The notes under the pieces are model-generated. The model saw nothing but the letters and a program-made list of their open reading frames with translations, was not told the DNA's origin and did not search any database. Source: Limnohabitans radicicola (GTDB taxonomy: Bacteria; Pseudomonadota; Gammaproteobacteria; Burkholderiales; Burkholderiaceae_C). From it: DNA of 64,000 nucleotides. Shown here in pieces: positions 8,944 to 18,021 of the stretch. Numbering within the stretch: position 1 is the first letter of the stretch; each line of letters starts with the position of its first letter. The translations under genes were made by a program, and so were the position numbers. The stretch is taken from assembly GCF_014837235.1 (NCBI RefSeq), contig NZ_JACYFT010000001.1, positions 310,001 to 374,000 of the forward strand, written 5' to 3'.

Positions 8944-9615
8944 ATGGAACAACCGACCCCCGCTCACCTGGCCGCCACGCCCCTGATCGACAGCGACCAC
9001 CCCGAGGTGATCGCCTTTGCCCGCCAGCATGCACAAGGCAGCGATGCGCGCGAGCGCGCCGTGGCGTTGAACCTGGCCGTGCGCGACCTGATCCGCTACG
9101 ACCCCTACAAGATCGATCTGTCGCCGCAGGGCATGCGCGCCAGCACGGCGCTGCGCCAGGGTCACGGCTGGTGCGTGCCCAAGGCGGCCTTGCTGGCGGC
9201 GGTGTGCCGGGCAGCGGGCATCCCGGCCCGGCTGGGCTACGCCGATGTGCGCAACCACCTGAGCACCGAGCGCCTGCGCCAGACCATGCAGACCGATGTC
9301 TTCATCTGGCACGGTTACGCCGACCTCTGGCTGGATGGCCGCTGGGTCAAGGCCACGCCCGCGTTCAACATCGAGCTGTGCAACAAGTTCGGCCTGCTGC
9401 CACTGGACTTTGACGGGCGCAGCGACTCGATCTACCACCCCTTTGACCAAGCGGGCAACCGCCACATGGAGTACGTGCAGCAGCGCGGCACGTTTGACGA
9501 CATGCCGCTGGCACAAATCACCTCGGACTTCCAGCGGGTGTACGGCCACTGGATGCAAAGCCAAAACCAACTGCAGGCCGCCAGCTTCGAGCAGGATGTG
9601 CAAAAGGAAACCTGA
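8944..9615 (+). CDS. Transglutaminase-like (papain-fold) protein
   Basis: A 223-residue protein with a transglutaminase-core pattern: the nucleophile-type Cys in GHGWCVPKAALLAAVCR, then the His in WHGYADLWLDGRW. The aspartate usually found about 15 residues after that His (as DPT) is replaced by ATPAF here, so either another residue completes the triad or activity differs. The ATG at 8944 is used; the track version starting at 8059 overlaps the divergent hydratase. No signal peptide is visible, suggesting a cytoplasmic location. Confidence 0.8.
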   Translation: MEQPTPAHLAATPLIDSDHPEVIAFARQHAQGSDARERAVALNLAVRDLIRYDPYKIDLSPQGMRASTALRQGHGWCVPKAALLAAVCRAAGIPARLGYADVRNHLSTERLRQTMQTDVFIWHGYADLWLDGRWVKATPAFNIELCNKFGLLPLDFDGRSDSIYHPFDQAGNRHMEYVQQRGTFDDMPLAQITSDFQRVYGHWMQSQNQLQAASFEQDVQKET

Positions 9616-9652
9616 GTGCGACAGGATTTTTTGGAAAATGGATCCCGTGTTT

Positions 9653-9681
9653 TTGACCATTCACCCCCTCCAATCTGCATT
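9653..9681 (+). promoter_or_regulatory. Possible sigma-70 promoter of the LytS/LytR pair
   Basis: TTGACC and TGCATT are separated by 17 bases, about 70 bases upstream of the kinase start. The -35 matches 5 of 6 and the -10 only 3 of 6 consensus bases. Confidence 0.3.
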
Positions 9682-9750
9682 TCGTCACATGGTGCATGAC
9701 GGCGTCTGGGGCTTTTTTTAGAGTGCCAGCACTTGAAAAGGAGTTTCCCC

Positions 9751-11061
9751 ATGAGCACTGTCCCCTCTGTCTCACCCCGCTGGCCGCATGTGCGCGCCGC
9801 CTTCCACGCCTATGCGCGCTGGCTGGTCTCGATCAGTTGGAAGCGTTTCTGGCTGCTGGCCTTGCTGTTGATGATCGGCACCGGCATCCTCAAAGACCTG
9901 CCCCCCTTCAGCTGGTCATGGGGCCCCACTGAAAAAGTGCAGGTGGTGCACAAAAAGGAGATCCGGGTCGCACCGGCGCAAATCCAGATCGTCCACGGGG
10001 ATGGCCACAGCAGCGAGCAGGTCAAGGAAGGTCTGGACATCTCGATCGATGAAAACGGGGTACGGATCAAGAAACGGACCATCCCCCAGCAGGCCTCGCC
10101 TGCGGCATCCGAAGCATCCGGTGCGCAGGGCGCAGCCACTCAGGCGTCTGACCCTGCCAGTGCCGCCTCGGACCAGCCCGCAGACGATGAAGAAGCCACA
10201 GTGCACACCGAGTGGCATGAAAAAGCAGGCTTTCGCCTGGGCGACGTGCTGCACGATCTGGCCTTGCTGTGGATCGTGGCGTCGATCATGATCAAGATCA
10301 CCTACAAAGGCCAGATGCAGGCACGCGAAGAAGCCGTTCAGGCCAGCGCCCACGCCGAGGCCGAGCAGCTCAAGCGACAGCTGGCTGAAGCCCGTGTGGC
10401 CACCATCCAGGCCCAGGTGGAGCCGCATTTCCTGTTCAACACACTGGCGTCCATCGACCACCTGATCCAGGTTGATCCGGCCAAGGCCAGCCTGATGCAA
10501 AAGAACCTGATCGCCCTGCTGCGTGCGGCCATGCCCCACCTGCGCGGGTCGTCCCAACAAGCGCTGGGCACACTGGGGCAGGAGCTGGACATGGTGCAGC
10601 CCTACCTGGAGATCCAGAAAATACGCATGGAGGAACGCCTGGACAGCCACATCGATGTGCCGCAAGGCCTGCTGAGCGCCGAGTTGCCCCCCATGATGCT
10701 GCAGACCCTGGTGGAAAACGCCATCAAGCACGGCATTGAGCCCCAGGCCGAAGGCGGCCGCCTGCAGGTCAGCGCGCAAGTGCGCGACGGCCAGCTGGAG
10801 ATCGCAGTCAGCGACACGGGGGTGGGCCTGAACGCCCTGCCCGGTGGTGCATCCGGTGCGACAGCATCGACCGGTACGGGCCTGAAAAACATCCGCGAGC
10901 GTCTGCAGCTGCATTACGGGGCGCAGGCCCAGCTGGCGCTGCTGTCGCAGCCACAAGGCGGCGCACTGGCCCGCCTGCGCTTGCCCTACCGGGTGGCACC
11001 GTCCGTCGGCGAGGCAGCACCGCATCAGCCACCTGCCCCCAACGAAAGCAGCGCCGCATGA
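9751..11061 (+). CDS. LytS/YehU-type sensor histidine kinase
   Basis: A 436-residue membrane sensor kinase. One transmembrane segment lies near residues 30-48 and a second near residues 168-187, enclosing a region with a low-complexity Ala/Ser stretch that is probably periplasmic. The kinase part has the His_kinase-family H-box EPHFLFNTL (His226) and the N-box ENAIKHGIEP near residue 322, followed by the GTGLKNIRERL G-box. The ATG at 9751 is preferred over the TTG at 9733 because the ribosome binding site AAAGGAG lies between them. The stop overlaps the response regulator start by 4 bases, so the pair is coupled. The signal sensed is unknown. Confidence 0.9.
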   Translation: MSTVPSVSPRWPHVRAAFHAYARWLVSISWKRFWLLALLLMIGTGILKDLPPFSWSWGPTEKVQVVHKKEIRVAPAQIQIVHGDGHSSEQVKEGLDISIDENGVRIKKRTIPQQASPAASEASGAQGAATQASDPASAASDQPADDEEATVHTEWHEKAGFRLGDVLHDLALLWIVASIMIKITYKGQMQAREEAVQASAHAEAEQLKRQLAEARVATIQAQVEPHFLFNTLASIDHLIQVDPAKASLMQKNLIALLRAAMPHLRGSSQQALGTLGQELDMVQPYLEIQKIRMEERLDSHIDVPQGLLSAELPPMMLQTLVENAIKHGIEPQAEGGRLQVSAQVRDGQLEIAVSDTGVGLNALPGGASGATASTGTGLKNIRERLQLHYGAQAQLALLSQPQGGALARLRLPYRVAPSVGEAAPHQPPAPNESSAA

Positions 11062-11882
11062 ACCGATGGCCAGCCCGGGCCATCCTGGCCGACGACGAGC
11101 GCCTGATGCGCGACCAGCTGGTGCTGGCCCTGCAGCAGGCCTGGCCCGAATTGCGCATCGAAGCGCAAGCGCGCAACGGCCAGGAGGCGCTGGCGGCGGT
11201 GCAGCAATGGCGCCCCGAGGTGGTGTTCCTTGACATCCGCATGCCCGCCCTGAACGGCATCGACACGGCGCGCGCCATCGTGGACTGGGCCGATGAACAG
11301 GACACCACGGCCCCCGAAATCGTGTTCATCACCGCCTACGACCAGTACGCGGTCGAGGCGTTTGAGCACGGCGCGGTCGACTACATCCTCAAACCCGCCG
11401 AACCCGAACGCCTGGCCAAAACCGTGGCCCGGGTGTGCCAGCGCCTGCAGCAGCGGCACCAGGACGCATCCCCGGTGGCCAGCGATGCCGTGCCGCCACC
11501 ACTGCTCGCACAGGTGCTGCAGCAGCTCACGCGCCAGATGAAACCGCAGGCGAGCGCCCCACTGCGCTGGATTCAGGCCAGCCTGGGCCAGAGCCTTCAG
11601 ATGGTGCCTATCGAAGAGGTGCTGTTTTTCAGCAGCGACGATAAGTACACCCGTGTGCGCACGGCCACGCAGGAGCACTTCATCCGCAAGCCGATCAAGG
11701 AATTGATCGACGAGCTGGACCCCGAGGTGTTCTGGCCCATCCACCGCGCCACCGTGGTCAATGCCCGTGCCATCGAAGCAGCGCGGCGCGATGACCGGGG
11801 CCGCCTGGTGCTGAGTCTGCGCGGCTGCAGCGAAACGCTGGTGGTCAGCCGCAACCACAGCGCCCGATTCAAAAGCATGTAA
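11058..11882 (+). CDS. LytTR-family response regulator (AlgR/LytR type)
   Basis: A 274-residue regulator with an N-terminal receiver domain (acidic pocket around ADDE, phospho-acceptor Asp59 in VFLDIRMP, conserved Lys112 in ILKPAEP). A linker leads to a C-terminal LytTR DNA-binding domain (from about residue 169, ending VVSRNHSARFKSM). It is the cognate partner of the overlapping kinase gene. LytTR regulators bind paired direct repeats upstream of target promoters; no target can be assigned from the sequence. The next gene, prlC, follows after 18 bases, so it is probably co-transcribed. Confidence 0.92.
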   Translation: MNRWPARAILADDERLMRDQLVLALQQAWPELRIEAQARNGQEALAAVQQWRPEVVFLDIRMPALNGIDTARAIVDWADEQDTTAPEIVFITAYDQYAVEAFEHGAVDYILKPAEPERLAKTVARVCQRLQQRHQDASPVASDAVPPPLLAQVLQQLTRQMKPQASAPLRWIQASLGQSLQMVPIEEVLFFSSDDKYTRVRTATQEHFIRKPIKELIDELDPEVFWPIHRATVVNARAIEAARRDDRGRLVLSLRGCSETLVVSRNHSARFKSM

Positions 11883-11900
11883 GCCCATGAGGAGACCTGA

Positions 11901-13967
11901 GTGACCCCACAGAACAACCCTTTGCTGAGCCCCTGGAACACCCCTTTCGGCATCCCCCCTTTCGAATCTTTCAAGCCCAGCGATTTCGAGCCCGCTTTTG
12001 AGCAGGCGATGGCCGAGCACCTGGCCGAGATCGACGCCATCGTGCAGCAAAGCGCTGCACCGGATTTCGACAACACGGTCGTCGCGCTGGAGCGCTCGGG
12101 TCAGGCTCTGCAGCGGGTCAGCGCGGTGTTTTTCAACCTGAGCGCGTCCAACACCAGCGAAGCGCTACAGGCCGTCGAGCGTGTCATGGCCCCCCAGCTG
12201 GCAGCGCACGAGAGCCGCATCCGGCTGAACACGGCGCTGTTTGCGCGCATCGATGCGGTGCACGTTCAAAGCGCACAACTCGGGCTGGATGCGGAAAGCC
12301 AGCGCGTGCTGGAGCGTTACCACCTGGACTTCGTGCTGGCGGGTGCGCGGCTGAACGAGGCCCAAAGAGCCAGGCTCGCCGAGATTTCACAGGAACTGGC
12401 CGGGCTCTACACCCGTTTCTCGCAAAACGTGCTGGCCGATGAAGGCGAGTTCAGCCAGGTTCTGCGCACCGAAGACGAGCTGCAGGGCTTGCCGGATTTC
12501 GTGCGGACGGCGGCGCGTCAGGCTGCCCTGGCCCGGGGGCTGAACGATCCGCAAGCGCATGTGATCACCTTGTCACGCTCCTCGCTGATGCCGTTCATGA
12601 CGTTTTCGCCCTGCAGGCCGCTGCGCGAGCAACTCTGGCGCGCCTGGTGCCTGCGTGGCGAGCGGCTGGCCGCACACGACAACCGTCCACTGATCCGCCA
12701 CATCATGGGGCTGCGCCACGAACAAGCCCGGCTGCTGGGCTACCGCAGCAGCGCGCACAAGGCGCTGGCCGACACCATGGCGGGCAGCCCCGAAGCAGCA
12801 CGCCAGTTGCTGACCACGGTGTGGGGCCCCGCCAAGGACCGCGCCCGCCAGGAGTACGCCGACATGCTGGCCCTGGCCCGCGAAGAGCAGCCCGGGCAAG
12901 CGCCCGAGACCATCGAGCCCTGGGACTGGCACTTCTGGGCCGAGCGGGTGCGGGCCAGGCGCTACGCCATCGAGGAAGCACAGATCAAGCCCTACCTGCA
13001 ACTGCACAAGCTGACCGAGGCCATGTTCCATGTGGCCGGGCGGCTGTTCGGCCTGCAGTTCCGGCCCTTGCACGATCACCCGCGCTACACCAAGGCCCTG
13101 CAGGCCTATGAGGTGCTCGACGAACTGGGCCAGCATGTGGGTGTGTTCGTGTCCGACAACTTTGCGCGCCAGAACAAGCGTTCGGGCGCCTGGATGAGCA
13201 CTTTCCGTGACCAGGCAGGGCTGCTGAATGCGCGCCCCATCGTCATCAATAACAACAACTTTGTGGCCCCTGCCGCAGGCGCCCCGGCCCTGCTGAGCCT
13301 GGACGACGCGCGCACCCTGTTCCACGAGTTCGGCCATGGTCTGCATGGCTTGCTGTCGCAGTGCCACTACCCGAGGCTTGCCGGGACCGCCGTGCTGCGG
13401 GACTTTGTGGAGTTCCCTTCACAGATTCTGGAGAACTGGCTGCTGCAGCCTGCCGTGCTGCGCCAGTTTGCGCTGCACCACGCAACGGGCGAGCCCATGC
13501 CCGATGCACTGATCGACAAGATCCTGCAGGCCAAGACCTTCAACCAGGGCTTTGCCACGGTGGAGTACCTGGCCAGCGCCCTGGTGGATCTGGCCCTGCA
13601 CGAACACGAAGACCCCGCCAGCCTGGACCCCACCGCGTTCGAGCAAGAGGTGCTGGCGGCTCTGGACATGCCTGCAGGCATCGGCATGCGCCACCGCCTG
13701 CCGCATTTCCTGCACCTGTTTGCGGGCGATGGCTATGCCTCGGCCTACTACGTTTACCTCTGGGCCGAGGTGCTGGAGGCCGACGGCTTTGAGGCCTTTG
13801 TGCACAGCGGCGACATCTTTGAGCCCACACTGGCGCGCAAGCTCAAGGGCCACATCTTTACCCGGGGCAATGCCGTGCCCCCGATGCAGGCCTACGAGGC
13901 GTTCAGAGGCCGCCCGCCGCTTGTGGATGCACTCTTGCGACAGCGTGGACTGCAGCAGGATGCTTGA
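11901..13967 (+). CDS. prlC: Oligopeptidase A, M3 zinc metallopeptidase
   Basis: A 688-residue thimet-oligopeptidase-family enzyme that degrades short peptides in the cytoplasm, including cleaved signal peptides. The zinc-binding motif is FHEFGHGLH (His475), followed by the family's downstream acidic ligand region. The length fits PrlC (about 680). The start is GTG at 11901, preceded by GAGGAGACC. It follows the two-component pair closely and may share its transcript. A 37-base gap separates it from the next metalloprotease. Confidence 0.93.
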   Translation: MTPQNNPLLSPWNTPFGIPPFESFKPSDFEPAFEQAMAEHLAEIDAIVQQSAAPDFDNTVVALERSGQALQRVSAVFFNLSASNTSEALQAVERVMAPQLAAHESRIRLNTALFARIDAVHVQSAQLGLDAESQRVLERYHLDFVLAGARLNEAQRARLAEISQELAGLYTRFSQNVLADEGEFSQVLRTEDELQGLPDFVRTAARQAALARGLNDPQAHVITLSRSSLMPFMTFSPCRPLREQLWRAWCLRGERLAAHDNRPLIRHIMGLRHEQARLLGYRSSAHKALADTMAGSPEAARQLLTTVWGPAKDRARQEYADMLALAREEQPGQAPETIEPWDWHFWAERVRARRYAIEEAQIKPYLQLHKLTEAMFHVAGRLFGLQFRPLHDHPRYTKALQAYEVLDELGQHVGVFVSDNFARQNKRSGAWMSTFRDQAGLLNARPIVINNNNFVAPAAGAPALLSLDDARTLFHEFGHGLHGLLSQCHYPRLAGTAVLRDFVEFPSQILENWLLQPAVLRQFALHHATGEPMPDALIDKILQAKTFNQGFATVEYLASALVDLALHEHEDPASLDPTAFEQEVLAALDMPAGIGMRHRLPHFLHLFAGDGYASAYYVYLWAEVLEADGFEAFVHSGDIFEPTLARKLKGHIFTRGNAVPPMQAYEAFRGRPPLVDALLRQRGLQQDA

Positions 13968-14004
13968 CAAGGCAAAATTGCAAAATCTGTCAAACGGAGA
14001 CAAC

Positions 14005-16650
14005 ATGAAGAACAACACCATGCTCACCTGGCTGACGCTATCGCTGGCCACTGCGCTGCCCGCCTTGGCCCAGTCACCCGCGCCTGGCACAACGCCCGCA
14101 GCCCCCAAACCAGCCGCCAGTGCGGCATCTGAAGCCGCGGCCAGCAAACCCGCTGCTGCTACACCCACCAATGGCTTGAAAGCCTACGCCGAAGTCATCA
14201 AGGACAGCAAGGCGCTGCCGGGCCACTTCACCGCGCACCAGAAAGACGACAAGGTCTGGCTGGCCATCACGCCCGAACAGCTGAACCAGCCCTTCTTCTT
14301 CACCGCCAACGTGAGCCGTTCGGTGGGCGAGCGCGGCTTGTATGGCAGCCAGATGGGCCGCTCCTACCTGGCCACTTTCCGCCGCGTGGGCAACCAGATC
14401 CAGCTGGTGGCGCTCAACACCCGTTTCCATGCCCAGGTGGGCACACCGCAGGCGCAGTTCGTGTCCGAGTCGTTTTCCGAGAGCCTGCTGGGCAGCGCCC
14501 CCGTGGTCTCGCTCAAACACCCCGACACCCAGGCGGTGCTGATCGAGGCCAACGCCCTTTTGATGAGCGACATCCCGGGCTACCAGACAGCGCTGGAAGA
14601 AGCGTTCCGCATGCCGTTTGCACTGGACGCCAAGAATTCGGAATTCGCCTCGGTCCACAACACCCCGGACAACACAGGCCTGGAAGTGCGGGCGCATTTT
14701 TCGGTGCCCAAAATCGCGGCATCTCCGCTGTCACCGCCGCCCACACCCACACCGCCGCCGCCCAAAACCACGCCCGATCCGCGCAGCCTGTTCACCAGCT
14801 TTTATTACAACCTGGCCAAACTGCCTGCGCAGCCCTTGTCGCCACGGCTGGCCGACGAGCGCATCGGTTATTTCGTGATGACGCGCACGGACTACACCGA
14901 AGACACACAGCCCAAAACCAGGCAGCACTGGATCAAACGCTGGCGTCTGGAAAAGCAGGACCCGACAGCGGCCCTGTCCCCACCCAAACAACCCATCACC
15001 TTCTGGCTGGACAAGAACATCCCGGTCAAATACCGCGCGTCGGTGCGGCAAGCCGTGCTGGAGTGGAACAAGGCCTTCGAGAAGATCGGCTACCAAAACG
15101 CCATCGTGGTCCAGCAGCAGTCGGACACCGACAGCTTCAACACCATGGACGCACGCCACGCCTCGGTGCGCTGGTTCACGGGCTCTGACATCGGCTTTGC
15201 CATTGGGCCGAGCCACGCCGACCCGCGCACAGGCGAGATCCTGGACGCGGACATGGGCATGTCGGATGTGTTCGCCCGCGGTGCACGCCGTCAGGTGAAC
15301 GAAGACCTGCGCCACACGCACGCATCGCACAGCCATGACGCAGCCCACTGCGACTACGCCCAGCAGGCACAGCAGGAGCTGGACTTCGGCATGGACCTGC
15401 TCGAAGCACGTGGCCTGAGCATGGACGGCCCCGAGGCCGAAGCCCTGGCGCAAGCCTATGTGAAACAAACCATGATGCACGAGGTCGGCCATGTGCTGGG
15501 CCTGCGCCACAACTTCCGCGCCTCCACCGTCCACAGCCTCAAGGACCTGCACAACCCTGCCTTTGCTGGCAGCAAGGGCCTGGCCACCTCGGTGATGGAC
15601 TACATCCCCTTCAACCTCACCGCCGAGGGCCAGCCCGTATCGCAGATGGTGATGAGCACCCTGGGTGAATACGACTACTGGGCCATCGAGTACGGCTACC
15701 GCGAGATCGCGCCGGCCGACGAGGCCAGGGTGCTGGCCCAGATCGCCAGCCGCGCCCGCGAGCCCCACCTGGCCTTTGCCACCGATGAAGACGCGGGTTA
15801 CGGCCCCATGAGCGGCGTGGACCCGCTGATCAACCGCTTTGACCTGGGCAACGACCCGCTGGCCTATTACAAGCACCGCATGCAGCTGTCCAAAGAGCTG
15901 TGGCGCCGCATCGAAAACCTGAAGCTGGCCGATGGCGAAAGCTATGAGCGCCTGACCCGCAGCTTCATGAGCGGCTTCCGCGCCGTGAGCAACATCGCCC
16001 CCCTGGCGGCCAAGTACGTGGGCGGTGTGCTGACACGCCGTGACCGTGCAGGCGGCCTGCCCCTGGCCGAGCCCGTGTCCGCAGCGCGCCAGCAGGAAGC
16101 CCTGAACCTCATCAGCCGGGACTTTTTCCAGACCCACAGCTTCCGCTTCAAACCCGATCTGCTGGCCCGCCTGGCGCAAGACCCGATGGACCGCGATGGT
16201 CCCCGTCAGGACCTGTCGGTGCCCGCCATGGTGCTGAGCCTGCAAAAAGCGGTGCTCGACCCCCTCATGTCGGCCCAAACCGCGCAGCGCCTGGCCGAGT
16301 CGCCCCTGCGCGACCTGGCAGGTCAAAACAGCCTGACCTTGGCCGCCGTCTACACGCGCCTGCAGTCGGACATCTGGAGCGAGGTTGCCAGTGGCCAGCA
16401 GCCCGACCTGCTGCGCCGCAACCTGCAGCGCGAACACCTGCGCCGCAGCATGGACAGCCTGCTGCGCCCTGCAGCCGCACAGCCTGCGGACGTGCGCAGT
16501 GTGCAGCGCCTCTTGCTGTCGCAACTGGCCGAGCGCCTGGAGCAACGCCTGAAAGCGGGCGCGCTGCAACTGGAAACCCAGGCCCATTACAAAGACGCCT
16601 TGGGCAGCATCCGCGCCGCACTGAGCGCCAACCTGCAGCGCAACGGCTGA
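14005..16650 (+). CDS. Exported zinc-dependent metalloprotease (DUF5117/DUF4953)
   Basis: An 881-residue protein starting at the ATG at 14005 after AACGGAGAC; the ORF track adds an upstream part that is out of frame with prlC. A signal peptide (about 23 residues, ending PALAQ) is followed by an Ala/Pro/Ser-rich linker. A DUF5117-like region lies around residues 80-270, a Pro-rich spacer near residues 245-260, and a metzincin-type site HEVGHVLGLRHNF starts at His492. The family is exported and cell-envelope associated; natural substrates are not known. Transcription ends at the strong hairpin that follows. Confidence 0.88.
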   Translation: MKNNTMLTWLTLSLATALPALAQSPAPGTTPAAPKPAASAASEAAASKPAAATPTNGLKAYAEVIKDSKALPGHFTAHQKDDKVWLAITPEQLNQPFFFTANVSRSVGERGLYGSQMGRSYLATFRRVGNQIQLVALNTRFHAQVGTPQAQFVSESFSESLLGSAPVVSLKHPDTQAVLIEANALLMSDIPGYQTALEEAFRMPFALDAKNSEFASVHNTPDNTGLEVRAHFSVPKIAASPLSPPPTPTPPPPKTTPDPRSLFTSFYYNLAKLPAQPLSPRLADERIGYFVMTRTDYTEDTQPKTRQHWIKRWRLEKQDPTAALSPPKQPITFWLDKNIPVKYRASVRQAVLEWNKAFEKIGYQNAIVVQQQSDTDSFNTMDARHASVRWFTGSDIGFAIGPSHADPRTGEILDADMGMSDVFARGARRQVNEDLRHTHASHSHDAAHCDYAQQAQQELDFGMDLLEARGLSMDGPEAEALAQAYVKQTMMHEVGHVLGLRHNFRASTVHSLKDLHNPAFAGSKGLATSVMDYIPFNLTAEGQPVSQMVMSTLGEYDYWAIEYGYREIAPADEARVLAQIASRAREPHLAFATDEDAGYGPMSGVDPLINRFDLGNDPLAYYKHRMQLSKELWRRIENLKLADGESYERLTRSFMSGFRAVSNIAPLAAKYVGGVLTRRDRAGGLPLAEPVSAARQQEALNLISRDFFQTHSFRFKPDLLARLAQDPMDRDGPRQDLSVPAMVLSLQKAVLDPLMSAQTAQRLAESPLRDLAGQNSLTLAAVYTRLQSDIWSEVASGQQPDLLRRNLQREHLRRSMDSLLRPAAAQPADVRSVQRLLLSQLAERLEQRLKAGALQLETQAHYKDALGSIRAALSANLQRNG

Positions 16651-16668
16651 CACACCGACCGCTGAACA

Positions 16669-16694
16669 AAAAAAGGCCCCCTGGGGCCTTTTTT
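16669..16694. terminator. Bidirectional intrinsic terminator
   Basis: A perfect 12-bp stem (AAAAAAGGCCCC / GGGGCCTTTTTT) with a 2-base loop lies between the converging metalloprotease and hemY genes. The A and T runs make it work in both directions. Confidence 0.9.
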
Positions 16695-16726
16695 CATGCT
16701 GTGCAGCGGCAGCGCTCAACCACCTG

Positions 16727-18016
16727 TTAACGCACCTGAGCCGCCTCTTTCCAGGCCTGCATGGCTGCCGCTGTGTCTTGTCGCTGCTCAGCCAGCTCTG
16801 CCAGTGCGCACCATGCCTGTCGGCGCATGAGCGGATCCTGCAAACCTTTCACCGACTGTGCCAACAAGGTCTGGGCCTTGCCCCAGAGTTGGTGACGCTG
16901 GCAGGCCATGCCAGCCAGGTACTGCAAATGCGGCTCTGAAGGCCTGGCCTGCTGTGCCGCCTCGATTCGAGCCAGCCAAGGGCGACCATCGGCGGACTGT
17001 GCATCGGCCAAGGTGGCCTGCACACCGCGCACCAGCCGCTGCATGGCCTCTGCAGACCAGACAGGCTGCGCCGACTGCATGGCTTCCCACACAGGCAGCA
17101 ACCACTGGCGTGCCTGTGCCTTGCTGCCGCCCAGCTGCACCAGACGGACAGCCGCGTCAGTCGCCACTTCGGTCAGGCCGCGCTGTGCAGGCGGCAAAGA
17201 CAGCCAGAGTTTCTCAAGGGCTTTGTCGTCGTGCGCGCTGCCGATCAGCTCCTGCACCAAGCCACGCACCAGACTCTGAGACGCGGCAGGGCTGAAGGCA
17301 CGGTGCTTGGCCAGGAGCAAAGCCGTGTCCAAGGCCTGTTCAGGCTTGCCCGCCAGGCGGGCCGCTTTCAGGTGCAAACGCATGGCCACGGTGCGGCGTG
17401 CCACGGAGGTTGGCAACTGGCGCAACTGCGCCAGGCTGGCATTCGCATCACGGTCATCGATCAGCCAGCGCGCAGCGCGCAGGGCAATGCCGTCGAGCAG
17501 TGTTTGGCGGTCGGCACCACTGGCCCGCTCGGCTTCCTGCTGGGCCTGGGCCAGATGGATTTCCCGCAGTCCCTTGTCTTGCAAGGCATGGGCCGACTCA
17601 GCCACCATCACATGGGCCATAGAGCGCAAAGTCACCGAATGCGCCAGCTTCTGGTCTGCCGCATTCAATGAGGCTTCGCGCTCCAGCACCGCTTCAGCCG
17701 ACTTGCGGGCACGCAAAAAGCGCCCGGCCATGAAGTGGCCCATGGCATCGAGCAAAGCCGCATGGGCTGCCCGTTCTTTTTGTTGGAGGCGCCAGCGGCG
17801 CGCCTCGCGCGGCAAGGACAACAGCGCCGACAGCGCCCGCTGCACCAGCAGCAAGACAAACACCAGCCCGCCCAGACACAACAGGACCAGGTTGAGCGAC
17901 ACATCGATGCGGTACGGTGACAGGAAAACCGCCACCGTGCCATGGTTGTTGCCCGCCAGCCAGGCCCCGGCCACTGCCAGTGCAAACAGGCCCATCAGCC
18001 AAAGTGCTGCGCGCAT
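16727..18016 (-). CDS. hemY: Heme biosynthesis-associated membrane protein HemY
   Basis: A 429-residue inner-membrane protein of the proteobacterial HemY family (not the Bacillus protoporphyrinogen oxidase of the same name). Two membrane segments lie near residues 3-21 and 40-62, followed by a long helical TPR-like region. It is the last gene of hemC-hemD-hemX-hemY and begins 5 bases after hemX ends. Its function is not settled; it has been linked to coordinating late heme synthesis steps at the membrane. Confidence 0.9.
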   Translation of the reverse strand: MRAALWLMGLFALAVAGAWLAGNNHGTVAVFLSPYRIDVSLNLVLLCLGGLVFVLLLVQRALSALLSLPREARRWRLQQKERAAHAALLDAMGHFMAGRFLRARKSAEAVLEREASLNAADQKLAHSVTLRSMAHVMVAESAHALQDKGLREIHLAQAQQEAERASGADRQTLLDGIALRAARWLIDDRDANASLAQLRQLPTSVARRTVAMRLHLKAARLAGKPEQALDTALLLAKHRAFSPAASQSLVRGLVQELIGSAHDDKALEKLWLSLPPAQRGLTEVATDAAVRLVQLGGSKAQARQWLLPVWEAMQSAQPVWSAEAMQRLVRGVQATLADAQSADGRPWLARIEAAQQARPSEPHLQYLAGMACQRHQLWGKAQTLLAQSVKGLQDPLMRRQAWCALAELAEQRQDTAAAMQAWKEAAQVR

Positions 18017-18021
18017 GGGAC

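Noticed and set aside
14731-16719. 662-residue minus-strand ORF
   Set aside because: Antisense to the metalloprotease that carries HEVGH; it also runs through the terminator.
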